Below, in pieces: positions 35,517 through 48,850 of a stretch of DNA of 64,000 bases; position 1 is the stretch's first letter, and each line of letters begins with the position of its first letter. The position numbers and the translations under genes were made by a program. The stretch comes from Tillus elongatus. Its lineage: Eukaryota; Arthropoda; Insecta; Coleoptera; Cleridae. The notes beneath the pieces are model-generated. The model did no database searches, had not been told where the DNA came from, and saw only the letters and a program-made list of their open reading frames with translations. The stretch is taken from the NCBI GenBank assembly GCA_964006375.1, contig OZ023267.1, positions 22,999,739 through 23,063,738 on the forward strand. Direction: 5' to 3'.

Positions 35517-37320
35517 AAAAAGTAACGAGTACATCATTTTTTCTGAAATTGAGAGTTTTTCAAAAAAATCCCCTGACACGTCGATTTTGTTTTAAACAAA
35601 GACACTTTTGAACATATGACCCATATTTGTGACGTCATCGTTGTTAGAGATATGACGTCACCGACATTTTTTTTTTTAAATGGCAACCCCCAATTTCGAC
35701 CATGATTACATTAGCGTGAGTATGTAGGTTAGCCAAAAAAAATGACAAAAAACGATTTTAAATTACAAAATACTAATTTTAATGAAAATTAGTATGTAAA
35801 AATATCAACTAAATTAAATGTTCAAATTGTGCACCCTTGGCTGCCTGACAGTAGCCAAGACGATTAATAAATTCTTTTTGAACTTTGTCAATAACCTCAG
35901 GAGATATACAATGTATCTCTTGACGAATTCTTGTTTTTAAATCTTCTAAATGCTCTGGTCTATTAACGTATACCTTTGACTTTTAAATATCCCCGCACAA
36001 GAAGTAATATAGGGGTGTCAAATCTGGAGATCTAGCTGGCCCCTCAATCGGCCCTTTTCTCCCTATCCAGCGATTCGGGAACGCCACATCTAAATAAGCA
36101 CGGACAAGTGTTGCATAATGGGGAGGTGCACCATCGTGTTGAAAGAAAATGTCATTTCTCGGAAGATCATGTTCTTATATATCTGGATATAAAGTTATTA
36201 GTTCAGGAATGAGGTCGTCGCGAAGACAATCCAAATATTTTGCGCCAGTAAGGTTCACGTCAAAGAAATAGGTACCCAGGATTCTTCCGTCGACTATGCC
36301 GCACCACACATTAACTTTTTGAGGACGTTGAGTGTGATACTCCATCATCCGTCGGGGATTATCGGTATCCCAATAATGGCAGTTTTGTCTATTGACATGG
36401 CCGTTCAAAACAAACGTAGCCTCGTCAAAAAAAAGTTGTTTTTTTACGAAATTATTATCATTAGTGCATAGTTCTTGCATTTGCTCGCAAAATTTATTTC
36501 GCAGATCAAAGTCGTCTTCAGATAGCTCATGAACAAGGCATACCTTATAAAGATGATAGTTTGCTTTTTTTTATAATTTTGTGAACTGTGGACGCGGCCA
36601 TATTGAAATCAGAAGCCAACTAGTTAAGTGTTGAGTGATGATTTTCCTGTATTGCCAACAAAACATTAAGTTGATCTTCTTCTGATTTTGAAGGTCGACC
36701 AGATTTAGGAAGAACACGAACATGCCCAAAGTTACGGTATTTATGCTCGATATTACTTACCATGCTTCGGCTAATGGGATGCCGATCAGGATGAGTTTCA
36801 TTGAAGAATTCAACTACTTCTTTTTCGTTGCCCATCCTGTCTCCAAATACGATCATGCAAAGAATTTCAGTTCGCTCTCGTTCAGTTAATTTACCAACTC
36901 TTTTATAAAATGACAAATATCACTACTCAATAAACACTTCAAGCACACTGCTTTTGCCAAACAAAAGATAAGAACTAAAGAGATAACTCAAGAAACCGAA
37001 AAAACTATTTACCGAAGTACGATTTCATGTTTTTTATCTGACAGCAATAAAAAAACATTCATGGTCTCCTAGGCTACCATCAAGCAGCCGTAATTGTTGA
37101 CGATGTGTACGTAGAATGACACGTTCTTTCAAATGGCGTGGTCTAAATTTGGGGTTGCCATTTAAAAAAATTGTCGGTGACGTCATATCTCGAACAACGA
37201 TGACGTCAAAAATATGGGTCGTATGTCAAAAAGTGTCTTTGTTTATAACAAAATCGACGTGTCAGAGGCTTTTTTCGATTCAGAAATAATGAATTTATTC
37301 ATTACTTTTCGAAAGCACTG
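35517..37320 (-). mobile_element. Decayed mariner, third family (1804 bp)
   Basis: The ends are CAGTTCTTTCAAAAAGTAAC (left) and, inverted at the right, CAGTGCTTTCGAAAAGTAAT, with TA outside. TIRs of about 170-190 bp include 'gtgacgtcatcgttgtt'-type blocks. Confidence 0.85.
35809..36916 (-). pseudogene. Mariner-type transposase pseudogene (third family), last catalytic Asp lost
   Basis: The minus strand gives MSFYKRVGKLTERERTEIL and a DUF4817-like HTH (SRSMVSNIEHKYRNFGHV), a stop after HHSTLN, then MQELCTNDNNF, FFDEATFVLNGHVNRQNCHYW, NVWCGIV, a stop after LYPDI, QHDGAPPHYATLV, and SPDLTPLYYFLCGDI with a stop. The third catalytic Asp, 41 residues after the second, is Tyr. The frame ends AAKGAQFEHLI with TAG at 35809-35811. 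Several stops plus a lost catalytic residue show it is inactive. Confidence 0.87.
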
Positions 37321-37805
37321 TATATTATTTAACTTGCGCGCCTTGTAGTTTTTTTATGACAAATAAATATTATTATAACCATGTGATAGTCGCCTATATT
37401 TATAACGGCTACAAAAAGCATGTAAAGTTTTATATCAGTTTCAAAAAAACGATATCGTTTTTGTATTATCGCATATTTAAATGCTAAAGTCGAGATCAAA
37501 AATAACATTTATATTCTTGCTTTTATGGGCAATCGTAACGCCAGCTTTGACGACAATAAAACAACGTATCTATCAAACATAAATAGTGAATAAGTGATTA
37601 CGAGCGACACGAATTTTTAGATTAAACTATGCAGCAACCAGCATTATAAACTGAACATCAGTAATTGACAAATTATGCGCTTTGTTCTTGTTTTTTAATG
37701 AATTTGGTGCGCTTGTAATGAACTTGTTGAAACGACAACACAATTTTTTTCATGAACGTGGATGTGCATTAAAACCTTTTACTTACACATCGTCTTAAAC
37801 ATGTG
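37321..37805. other. Unassigned sequence
   Basis: No gene recognised. Confidence 0.4.
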
Positions 37806-38395
37806 GAAGTAGAGCCTCGGTGGTCCAGGGGCGAGAACGTGTGCCTCTAAACCGAAGGGTACTGGGTTCAATCCCAGGGTACTCCTTTCACTTTTTCAGT
37901 ACAAACTGTAAAGGTAAAGGTAAAATGCTTACTGGCAATTAGGCCATTGCTGACCCTTTTGGCTCATCTAAACTAACCTACCCTCCAGCTTAAGCTCGAT
38001 CTCAACGACGACAGTGATTTGAAAAATCATCCGCCGCCGGTGAGTCTCAAACCGTCGACCCCCGAGTCCGTATTGGAAAGTCTGAATCGACTTTCCCGCA
38101 CGGCCACGAAGGCGCTAGTACAAACAGTAACATTAACATCAACCGAGGTTCTGGCATTGTATTTGAGCAAGTTGAATGTCTGCCCGTTCCGCCCTTCGGA
38201 GGGGGCGTTAAGCCGTTGGTACCGTGTTCATGCAATGTTGGGCACGTTAAAGATCCCTACCCTCCTTACAGAAAGACAGGGGTTCGGCAAATTTTCCAGG
38301 ATAGTTAGGTGAAACTGCTCCCTGGCGTCGGTGATTGGCCATAGTCGCGGAAATAGGCCGACGTTAAAGAAACAAAACACACACACAGTATGGTA
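37806..38395 (+). repeat. tRNA-derived SINE, long copy
   Basis: The head has an A-box-like TGGTCCAGGGG and an exact B box GGTTCAATCCC within CTGGGTTCAATCCCAG. The body contains 'gggggcgttaagccgttggt', 'gcacgttaaagatccctacc' and 'ggttcggcaaattttccagg', and the tail is a short CA-rich run. A reversed 3' piece occurs at 48.69-48.84 kb, which supports mobility. Transcription by Pol III is inferred from the boxes. Confidence 0.75.
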
Positions 38396-38640
38396 ACGGA
38401 AACGGAAAAAAAAAGATTTCAGCTCAAACATGTAAAAGGCTGATTTTCGAGGGAAAATTTGTGTCTGTCTGTCGGTCTGTTAATTATTGCGATTACTTTA
38501 AGTTTGAGAAAACGGCATGTTTGAGAAGGAGCTAGTTTTAATAGATTAGACTAGATTTAATGGGAGTAGGCTATTACAGTCCCTTTACCGCGAGGTCTAT
38601 TGTGGCTCACGTCTAATTATTTAAATTTCACCTATCAATT
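38396..38640. other. Unassigned spacer
   Basis: Contains a GTCTGTCTGTCGGTCTG run near 38462, a motif mirrored at 62.22 kb. Confidence 0.4.
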
Positions 38641-39760
38641 CCAGCTCCCTGCGGGAGTCGATCTTTTCTTGAGAGTGAAAGTGTTCTACTGCCATCTGAG
38701 TAAAGTCGCTTGCCAGTTTCGAAGCTCAAAGAGAGATAACCTCTCTCCGAGTTCGTCTGAACCCAACATCTGTCAATGTTTGCCTCGAGGCAGTATCATG
38801 AAGTCCCCCTTCTCGAGCAGCATCCAATCTCCAGTTGTATTCCACCCCTAGAGGTCTCAGCACACCCCCCCCCCCCCAGACTCATCTAAACACGACACCC
38901 AACAGTGTTAGACTCCAGGCAACATCCCATCGAGTCCCGCTCACGAGCATCGCCCAAGCGAGGCCGTCCGTCCGTTTCGTAACACACAGTGGGGACCCGA
39001 AACTCCAGGTGTACACCACTCATCAGAGATCGCAGCCCCCTCCGGGTCGTCTGGACACACGACACCCGCCAGTGTTCAACCCGGGGCAGTATCATCTGGA
39101 ACCCCGCTCTAGAATAACAACCAAGCGAGGCCAATTGTCCATTTCTAAGCCCACAGTGGAGGCGTCAAAATTCGGGTGCATATCACTCCCTAGAGATATT
39201 CTCCTTCCTCCAGGCTCACCTGTACCAGACCCCCACCAGTGTTTCATTGACTCGAGGCGGTAGCATGAATTCCCGCCCTCGAGCAACATTCAAGAGGGGT
39301 CGTTAGCCTGTTTCGAAGCTCACAGAGTAGGCCTAAGTCTCAAGGTGTAATCCACCCCTAGCCCAGCCCACCTCCGGGTTCGTCCGAACCCGATACCCGC
39401 CAGCGTTTGCTTACATTTCACCCAACAAATCGAGCTTTCTGCAGGAGACGATATTTGTAAGGTTAAACTTTGTTTCACAGATGTACTGCCATCTGAGCGA
39501 AGTCGCTTGTCCGTTTCAAAGCTCAAAGAGAGATACCCTCCCTCCGAGTTCGTCTGAACCAGACCTCCGTCAGTGTTTGACTCGAGGCGGTATCATGAAG
39601 TACCGCACCCGAGCAGCATCCAAGTGAGGTCGTTTGCCCGTTTCGAAGCTCACAGAAGAGGCCTCAATCTCTAGTTGTAATCCACACCTAAAGACCTCAG
39701 CTCTCCTCCGGGTTCGTCTAGACTCGACAACCACCAGTGCTAGACTCAAGGCGACATCCC
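38641..39760. repeat. GC-rich satellite of ~166-bp diverged units
   Basis: The anchor 'ccagtgtttgactcgaggc' recurs near 38775, 38903, 39070, 39235, 39400, 39569 and 39735, with spacing about 165-169 after a shorter first unit. Other anchors are 'gtttcgaagctcacag' and 'ctccgggttcgtc'. A longer period of about 790 bp is visible, since 'tactgccatctgagc' occurs at 38690 and 39485. C-homopolymer at about 38866-38878. ORFs here are chance products of low stop density. Confidence 0.8.
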
Positions 39761-39959
39761 ATAGGGATTTATACTAATTTTCACGTATAAAATCTCCAGT
39801 TTGACATTCACAGGAGTAAAATTATAAAATTTTCAAAGCAATTTTTCTGGTACTTCTTGAACTTTTTGCGTCGTGAAAAGATAAACGTTGTCTGTAATAT
39901 TTAATACACTTTGTTTAACACATCCAATATTTTGGTATTGCGTCTTCACTGGCTTTTAG
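39761..39959. other. Unassigned spacer
   Basis: AT-rich. Nothing recognised. Confidence 0.4.
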
Positions 39960-40395
39960 TGGCACTAAAATTTTGCTTCATTAAACGCCAATAACTTTTT
40001 TTGCTTTCATCCTAGAGACCCAAATTTTGGTGCAGAGTTTGGCTTTTTTAAATGTAAACAAGCTTGCCAAATTTAGTTGCCATAGGTTTGTTATTTCCGG
40101 GGATATGATTTTTTTTCAAAATAAAACCCAAAATTTTCCCGGAACACCTAGTTCGATTTTCCTGGCTAACGAACTTATCCCAGCCATTAATAAAAGGAAG
40201 TTACCTGCAAAATGTTAACAAAATCGGTCCATTATATTTTGAGTTATCGGTGTGATAAACACACACACACAGATATATATATATATATATATATATAAAC
40301 ATATAAAAATTGAAAGTTCGCACTCATTTGAAGAAATTGTTTCAAAAGTCGGGATCTCCCCAACAGTGAATTTTTTCTACGAAAATTTACTAAAA
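39960..40395 (-). repeat. TA-core repeat, short core, reverse
   Basis: R2/R1 ('tcctggctaacgaactta'), then CA repeats and a 25-bp (TA)n at 40273-40297, L fragment, and hairpin remnant (AGTGAATTTTTTCTACGAAAATTTACT). Confidence 0.7.
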
Positions 40396-42430
40396 TGTGT
40401 ACTGCTGTTGAAATTTTGTGTCCTTATTGTTATCATTCCTTATCAGTGACAAAACAGAGTAGTATAGACAATTTCATTGCAATTGGTCGACCCTTACCGG
40501 GTGTTTGGATTTTTTGGCGAGTCAGTATATATACGACAGTTTATATTTATTGTCTTGACTTCTGCAAACATATTATACATGGATTAGTACCAAAAAATAT
40601 TATTATTGTTATATGTATAATTATTTTTAGGAATATTATTATAAAATTTAAATAACAAACAAAAATTCCTTTAATTTGAGTTAGACAGGCTAAAATATAC
40701 ATCTCTTTGAAACGTTCTTAAAATCAATACAGTTATCCTGTTCTCTTAACGTTAATATTTTAGCTAAAAAAACACCACCAGCCTCCATCCACCTGGTTGC
40801 GTGGAAGCGATACATAAGAAAGGTTGACATATTAGTTACAGACCAATAATTTTTTCGCTCTATTGAGTCCATAAAAGGAATATAGGGAATTGTTTTTCTC
40901 GTCACTGCAAAGGGTATATAATTCTCTACATAGAATGCTATCACAGAAAAAAAGAAATAAATAAACTTAGCCTTTATTTCTCTACACAGAGTTTTATAAA
41001 GATAAATAGATATAGATTGAGTCAACCCATGCATGTTGGTAGATGTAAGGAAATGTAGCTGCCATGTTTATGTTTATAAGTCTTGTGGTGGTGAAAAAAA
41101 AAAGGTCGTATGGCCTCGACAGAATTGTCATTAGCCACAGATTTTTTAACTTCTCGTTTGAGGTTTGAATTTTTTCCTTTATTATATTTGTTATTTTTTT
41201 TAATAACGTAAATACAATCTCAGCATGTACACACATAATTACGCATACCTACACACAACTGCACGTAAATATTTTAAAATATTTAAAGTTTAACTTTTTT
41301 CTATATAAGTCGTGTTTTTCACAAATTCTATTTATTATAAATCTGCAATACTTGAAGACTCTTACAAGTGAAACTTTTGGCCACTAATTTTAAATTGGTA
41401 AATTAAAAACGTTATACTCTTTGTTCCAACTTCATAAGACCTTGGTAAAAACCTTTTCCTAATAGTGACTTGACAGTTTCAAGTTGTTTTTCAAGAAGCT
41501 GTATTGATTTCAATCAAACTTGGCAAAAATCTTGTTTGGGCGAAAAGCGAGGTCGAGTTCGTTAATCAGACTTTATGCCCTATGTTTTTCCTGTGGAAAA
41601 TCGGGGAAAACTTTTTGAAAACGCTATAATGTTTTAAGTATCAGAGTAACTGAAATGAGACTTTACATGTGGCTAGAAATAGTGCAAATAAACATATGTT
41701 GTGAATTTTAAGTAATTTGGTACACAATACTTAGAGATTTTTCCAAATTAAAAATAAAATCCCAAAGACGACTTGGTGGTTAAAGTCCAATGCCTGACAG
41801 ACAAAGTAGTTAACTGCCGCGCGTAGATTAATTCATACAACATGTATAAACCATACAGCAACGGTAACCAAACTAAATACCAGGCAGAAAACATACTACC
41901 CGAACCAACAATCGTGAAATCACGTTCGCAATTATGGAAAATGACAGACGACATGAAATTAAAAATTTGCTAATTGATTGTTATTTAACGGTGCGATTCA
42001 AGCAATTAGTAAAATACACTATATTTGTAGCTTTGTTAACGGCCTTAAACACAGTTTTAGCGCAGCATAGATATTTTATGCAGTCGCATAATAATGTAGC
42101 AGAAATAACAAAATCAAACCAAGTCTCTATAAATATGATTCTAAAATAGTTTCCTTTATCTTTAAACTTAAACATAAGACGTCATATAAGACCGAAACAG
42201 TCGTGGGATGTGTTTCAATGGTAATTCTACCAATTATGTAGTTAATTAATTCTGTATACTTTGAATATAATATCCCGGGCGTGAAACCGATCTAAAGTAT
42301 GACGCAAATAAAACCTTTGTTGATGTGTGCCTAGGGGTATGAGCTCCTTACTTCCTTTAAATTGCATGGAAGCGTGTGCGCATACGTCCTTAGCAATCTA
42401 CCCTGCACCAGACTCCCCCAATTAAGAAGC
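40396..42430. other. About 2 kb of unassigned AT-rich sequence
   Basis: The longest stretch without an element I recognise. Only short ORFs without motifs, and no splice-linked gene evident. Confidence 0.4.
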
Positions 42431-43130
42431 TGAAAGAAAAGACATACTATGGATAAAAATCTCTCTCAGGGCTGCAACTAAATTCATATCTTGCATTTAC
42501 CGGTCACCTTCTGACAACAACTTTGTCCAGCTCTTTGACTACCTTTCTGAAAAAAGCGACCATCTAATTTCTGAATATCCTTCCTCCGAGGTCACTATTC
42601 TTGGTGACTTCAATGTCCATAATAAGGAATGGCTAGGATCTTCAAAAACCGATCCACAAGGGAGAGCAGTGGAGGCCTTTGCAGTCAGAAATTCTTTAGC
42701 CAATATGGTTCAGCAACCTACTTACTTTCCTCGCATTCCAACACCCAGCTCAAATCCCTTGGATATCCTTCTTACCACAAAACCTGAATGCTATAAGATA
42801 TCAGTCACCGCCCCCCTTGTTCGCTAAGACCACGGCATGGTTACTGCTTCCTGCGCAATGCAACCCGAGGTCACACAGTTATCACACCCACGTATCGTTT
42901 GGCACTACAACTCCGCGAACTGGGACGAAATGCGGGATTACTTTACCTTATTTCCATGGGCGTCTGTCTGATTCTCTCATCCTGACCCCTTTGATATCTC
43001 ACAAAACTCCACCGAAATTATCCAAGCTGGCATGGAATTATTTATTCCACGTACACAGAAAACCTATTCAGCCACTCAAAAGCCTTGGTTCTCTAAATCC
43101 TGTGACAAGGACAGACTTCACTATAATATG
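42431..43130 (+). pseudogene. APE-type endonuclease remnant of a non-LTR retrotransposon
   Basis: The plus strand gives ISCIYRSPSDNNFVQLFDYL, VTILGDFNVHNKEWLG, FAVRNSLANMVQQPTYFPRI and SNPLDILLTTKPECYKISV, then a stop in place of the residue before DHG, and AMQPEVTQLSHPRIVWHYNS. The GDFN and (S)DH motifs identify the apurinic-type nuclease that precedes RT in LINEs. RT is absent, so it is 3'-truncated. Related in style to the CR1/Jockey-like RT at 26-28 kb. Confidence 0.75.
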
Positions 43131-43189
43131 TGATTAACATAAAAGTATTGCATATTCAAGACAAAGTTTACGTTTTTGGGTGCCAAACG

Positions 43190-43610
43190 GTCAAAAAACA
43201 ACAAAATATTAATTTCAACATTTTATGATTTTTCTTCTAGAACCGTCGAACCTGCGATTTGAAACGTCAAAATTGGTGATAATGTTTAAACAAACATTCT
43301 AAAACAAAGGAGGGTTTTGGACAACATACATTACAAAAGGTGTGCTTAGCAGGATCTTACATGTTTCAAGGGGCGTTGTTCTTCATTTGGCTTAAATATT
43401 TGTAGAAAATATATTTGAAATAGACCCTTTCTGTGATTTTATAGTTTAAAGAGTGTGTGAATTAAGCGTTCTAAATGTTTTATTAAACAAAATAAGTTTT
43501 AAACAATCTCTCTCTTCAGCCAATAAATCGTTAAACCAAGAAAGTACATACACAAGTTATTAATAGTTCGGATGCAGCAAGTGCGATATGGCAGCGCATT
43601 TTTATCTACT
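43190..43610 (+). repeat. Diverged TA-core R2 segment and MITE end
   Basis: 'gatttgaaacgtcaaaattgg', 'gaaatagaccctttctgtg' and 'ggatgcagcaagtgcgatatg' identify it. There is no TA core. Confidence 0.55.
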
Positions 43611-43745
43611 TTTTTTCACATTTTAATAAACTAATTTTCTCTCAATCAATAGAGTCGAACTTTGGTATGTAACAAAAACTATATAAAGGCAACATGTGTG
43701 CAGAATTTTATTATGCCAAATTTATTGTTTATGGAGATACTATTT

Positions 43746-43877
43746 TTAGTGAATTTTTATTAAAAAAATTCACTAATAGAGTGGTATCGATGGTGAGACT
43801 TTGCAAAAATTCTTTCAAATGAGCGCGAATTAGGACCCCCAGAACCCATATCCGGGGTCAGTTTGAATTTTTATATG

Positions 43878-43969
<92 letters not shown>

Positions 43970-44250
43970 ATATATATATATGTATCCGTCTGATAACTCA
44001 AAAAATAATTAACCGATTTAGATGAAACTCGGCAAGTGCCTTTCTTTTATTAATGGCTTGGATGAGTTCGTTGGCCAGGAAAATCGGACGAGGTTTTCCG
44101 GAAAAATTTTGAGTTTTCTTTCAAAAAAAAATTTTTTCCGAAAATTTCGATAAAATTTGGTCTACATATTGCTTTGGGAAATACCTAACTATGTGCCAAA
44201 ATTCAGCTTTCTAGGGTTACAGAAAATTGAGCTATTCAAATTTGAAACAT
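43746..44250 (+). repeat. TA-core repeat (hairpin+L+core+R1), forward
   Basis: Hairpin TTAGTGAATTTTTATTAAAAAAATTCACTAA at 43747-43777, L with CCATATCCGGGGTCAG, (TA)n 43880-43981 with one interruption, R1. Confidence 0.8.
43880..43981. repeat. (TA)n tract, ~102 bp, interrupted once
   Basis: One out-of-phase 'atta' at about 43957-43960. Confidence 0.95.
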
Positions 44251-45475
<1,225 letters not shown>

Positions 45476-45545
45476 TTTACTTTTGGAGGATTTTCAGATT
45501 TTTTTTATGAAAATTTCGCTACTATAACGCACTTGCTGCGGCCAG

Positions 45546-46262
45546 ACTTTTTTGGTTTTTTACTTCTTTTGTATCTTTTACGATAGGTAGACGCACCAGT
45601 TTCGTCAAGACATTTGTATCTAAAATTTTACGATGTCCAAAGACAACTACCATAGAAAAGTGGGGCTTCTATTACTTATGTTTAAGGCGCATTCCTAGAA
45701 TATACAATGAGACTACCGGAAATCTATGGGAAGACAAAAGTGCGTTTAGCGTTGAGCATCAAACTTTCCTTAATTAAATCAACGCGAAAAGTATACAAGC
45801 AAGCTTTTAAGAGTCAATGTAAACATGTATCAAAGCAAGGAAGTGATATCGATACATGCAAAGTTACTCTGTAACTAAATCAGCAGAATAAAAACAATAC
45901 ATTCTCGCGAAGACTCAACGTACCTCTATAATTAGGATTCAGAAAGGTACCTCGGGTCATAAAATCACCAAATGAATAACTTGCCAACGAATTAGGTTCA
46001 CAAGAAAGTTACAATGCAACATTAATTTGTGTCGGCGTAAGACTTTTGACTGAAGTAGTACAGCAAACATGTAATTACTGTCATCCAGTTTACTTGATTC
46101 TTGACATCCAACATCGTACCGTCATACAAAAGTACTTATAAGCAACGGTCAGTGCCTGAATAAATTAAATTATCAGGTTCATAAGATTCATGGTACGTAA
46201 TTTAGCAAATAATATCAGGAATTCGTTTAGTGAGTTTATGCAACCTAACATTTAAAATCTCG
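45546..46262. other. Unassigned sequence
   Basis: No gene recognised. Confidence 0.4.
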
Positions 46263-46570
46263 GGACGCAGCAAGTGCGTTATGGTAGTGAATTTTCATAA
46301 AACTATTTTTTAATAGCAATAATGTGTGTTTTTTTAAAGAAAGCAGGCATCAATTTTGGTTACCGGTATAACCTATATAGTAAAAACAATGTGCCATGTT
46401 TCATCAAAATAACTTTATTGTTTGAAAATGTACAAAAATTTCCGAAAGTAAACTTAGTGTTCCCGAAAAAACTCGTTTTTTGGTCAACCTTATAGGTTAA
46501 TAGCAAATTGAGCTATTCAAATATTAAGCATTTGATCAAAATTCGCTACCATAACGCACTTACTGCGTCC
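46263..46570. repeat. 308-bp MITE
   Basis: GGACGCAGCAAGTGCGTTAT...ATAACGCACTTACTGCGTCC; opposite orientation to the 34.2-kb copy. Confidence 0.85.
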
Positions 46571-47673
46571 AGAATTTGTGTTCTTACAAACATGCATTAT
46601 ATTTCGATGGAAAATGCAAAAATGCAATAACATAAGGCGTGTTTGATTAAAAAAAAAAGAAAATTTGTATCACAAACGACTTATGGGCCAGCCTGTGATT
46701 GTAGAAATATTTTTTTAAGATGTAGCTCAAGACACCCTATAATTAATATATACAATTTTTTTTCATATCTGGTATAATAACAGATATATTGAGCTTTATT
46801 GATTTTTTTTTACGAAAATTCTACAAAAATTATATACTATTAACGATAAACTCTATAGCTAAGGCTACTGCCACGCATCAGAGAAAGGGTCTATTTGAAA
46901 TGAATTTTCTGGAAACATTTTATTAAAATGAAGGACAATGACGGTTGAAACTAAGACTTCAGGGTTTGTAAAACATTCTTCTTGAGACATTTTATTTCCA
47001 TAGCCCGTATTAGATTTAAGTTCTTTTCCTAAATGTTGCCAATTTTGACGTTTAAATCGCAACTTTGAGGTTTTGTGAAAAACCCCAATTTATTTTTGTT
47101 TAAATGCCTATAACTTTTTTGTCTTTTGACCTACAGAGCAAAATTTTGGTAGGTAGCTTGCCTATAATGATATAAACCGGCGTATAAAATTTGGTTGCCC
47201 TTACTTTGTTAATTTTGGAGATATAAATTTTTTTCGAAAGAAAACACAAAATTTTCCGGGAAAACCTCGTCGGAATTTCCTGGATAACGAACATATCCAA
47301 GCCATTTGCAAAAGGAAGGTACTCACCAATTTTGACGTTTAAAATCGCGATTTTGACGTTTTGAGGAGAACCCAAATTTATTTTTCTTTGAATGCCTGTA
47401 ACTTTTTGTCCTTTAACCTACGGAGCTAAATTTTGGTAGGTAACTTGCCTCTAATGATATAAACCCGTGTATGAAATTTGGTTGCCCTTACTTTGTTAAT
47501 TTTGGAGATATAATTTTTTTTCGATTTTTTTCGAAAGAAAACACAAAATTTTCCGGGAAAACCTCGGCGGATTTTCCTGGCTAACGAACTTATCCAAGCG
47601 ACTTGCGAAAGGAAGGTATGTGCCAAATTTTATCAAAATCGGTCCATTATTTTTTTAATTATAGGTGTGACAC

Positions 47674-47678
<5 letters not shown>

Positions 47679-47731
<53 letters not shown>
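47679..47731. repeat. (TA)n tract, ~53 bp
   Basis: Core of the full-length reverse copy. Confidence 0.95.
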
Positions 47732-47733
<2 letters not shown>

Positions 47734-48099
47734 ATATAAAGTCTAAAACTGACCTCGGATTTGGGTTCCGGAGGTCCTAAATAGCGCTCATTTGAAGAAA
47801 TTTTTTCAAAATTCGAAAGTCGGGATCTCCTCATTAGTGAATTTTTTTTTTAAAAATTCACTAAAAACAGATATGGTGTAACATGAAAACAATTATAATC
47901 TTATTTGCCGAACTCATTTCTTTTTGTAACGAGGATAGGGAGGTGCCAACATGGTATGGACACAGGTCTGAGAGCTTTAAGTCACCTCCGAAGAACGGAG
48001 CATGCTCACATTCAGCTTGCTGAAACACTATGGTGGCTTTGGGAGATGTAAAACTATAGTTTGTGCTATAATTTTTTAAGGAAATAAATTTGTTCCTCA

Positions 48100-48173
48100 C
48101 CTCAGCGCGCCCGGATGTCGAATCCAAGCCTTTTGCACAAACGGCACATGCTCTATCCGTTATGGCACTGAGG
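48100..48173 (-). repeat. tRNA-like 74-nt sequence (SINE head or tRNA pseudogene)
   Basis: The minus strand begins CCTCAGT and ends GCTGAGG, a 7-pair acceptor stem. The T arm is TTGGA-TTCGACA-TCCGG with a canonical 7-nt loop, and the A-box-like part is TGCCATAACGGATAGAGC. The D and anticodon arms are poor, so a working tRNA gene is doubtful. A 123-aa ORF across it is probably chance. Confidence 0.6.
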
Positions 48174-48689
48174 CTACCAATGTCAGACAGCTTTGATAAA
48201 CAATAATCAGGTAATTGGTAGTTACAATTCATTACTCACTGATTATTACTTATGTTGCACAAAAACAAGTGTGCTCTTTTTTAATTCTGTGAAAAATTGT
48301 TAATTAACCAAGAACATATTTTTTGGTGCAACAAAACTAATAATCATCATTAATTTTATTCTTTTATTAGTTGATGATTGTTGGACAAAACTTTGTGCAA
48401 CCGGGGATAAGAGATTACTTTTTTGGTATCACTTCTGTTTTTCAAGTAATACAGCAAATAAATACATTTGGTCTCGTTTGGTGTTCCAAAAACAATTTCA
48501 ATAGACCTAGAGACTACTTGTCTGGCTTCACAAATGTTTGTTTCCTCTTCTGTGACCGGTTTCGTTGTTTGACAGCATCATGCGACAGGAGAAAATTGAA
48601 TTCTGTCATACCAGTTCATGAGAACTACAAATAAAAATCTGTTGCTACGTTATGATGTTTTGATCGAAAAAAAAATGTTGTTTGTAGTT

Positions 48690-48838
48690 TGTTTTTATTT
48701 CTTTCACGTCGGCCTATTTCCACGACTATGGCGAATCACCGACGACAGGGAGCAGTTTCACCTCAGTATCCTGGAAATTTTGCCGAACCTCTGCCTATCT
48801 GTAAGGAGGGTAGGGATATTTAACGTGCCCAACCCGAC
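48690..48838 (-). repeat. SINE 3' fragment, reverse copy
   Basis: Inverted match to 38230-38380 ('gcacgttaaa', 'ggttcggcaaaattttccagg', 'cgtcggtgattcgccatag'). The tRNA head is missing. Confidence 0.75.
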
Positions 48839-48850
48839 GAATTTTGAAAG

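Larger units (their letters stand above)
46263..47866 (-). repeat. TA-core repeat, full-length copy, reverse
   Basis: Order from left: MITE 46263-46570, R3, R2, R1, a second partial R2/R1 block (47330-47640), (TA)n 47679-47731, L, hairpin TTAGTGAATTTTTTTTTTAAAAATTCACTAA. The internal block duplication shows how units grow. Confidence 0.82.

Noticed and set aside
38019..39526. ORFs up to 142 aa in the SINE and satellite region
   Set aside because: They follow the tandem repeat and low stop density of GC-rich DNA, with no start context or domain.
40396..42430. Possible host gene in the 2-kb unassigned stretch
   Set aside because: The ORFs are short, AT-rich and motif-free, and I could not link them by convincing splice sites.
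47861..48232. 123-aa minus-strand ORF
   Set aside because: It crosses a tRNA-like sequence and repeat DNA. Its composition and context give no support for a gene.
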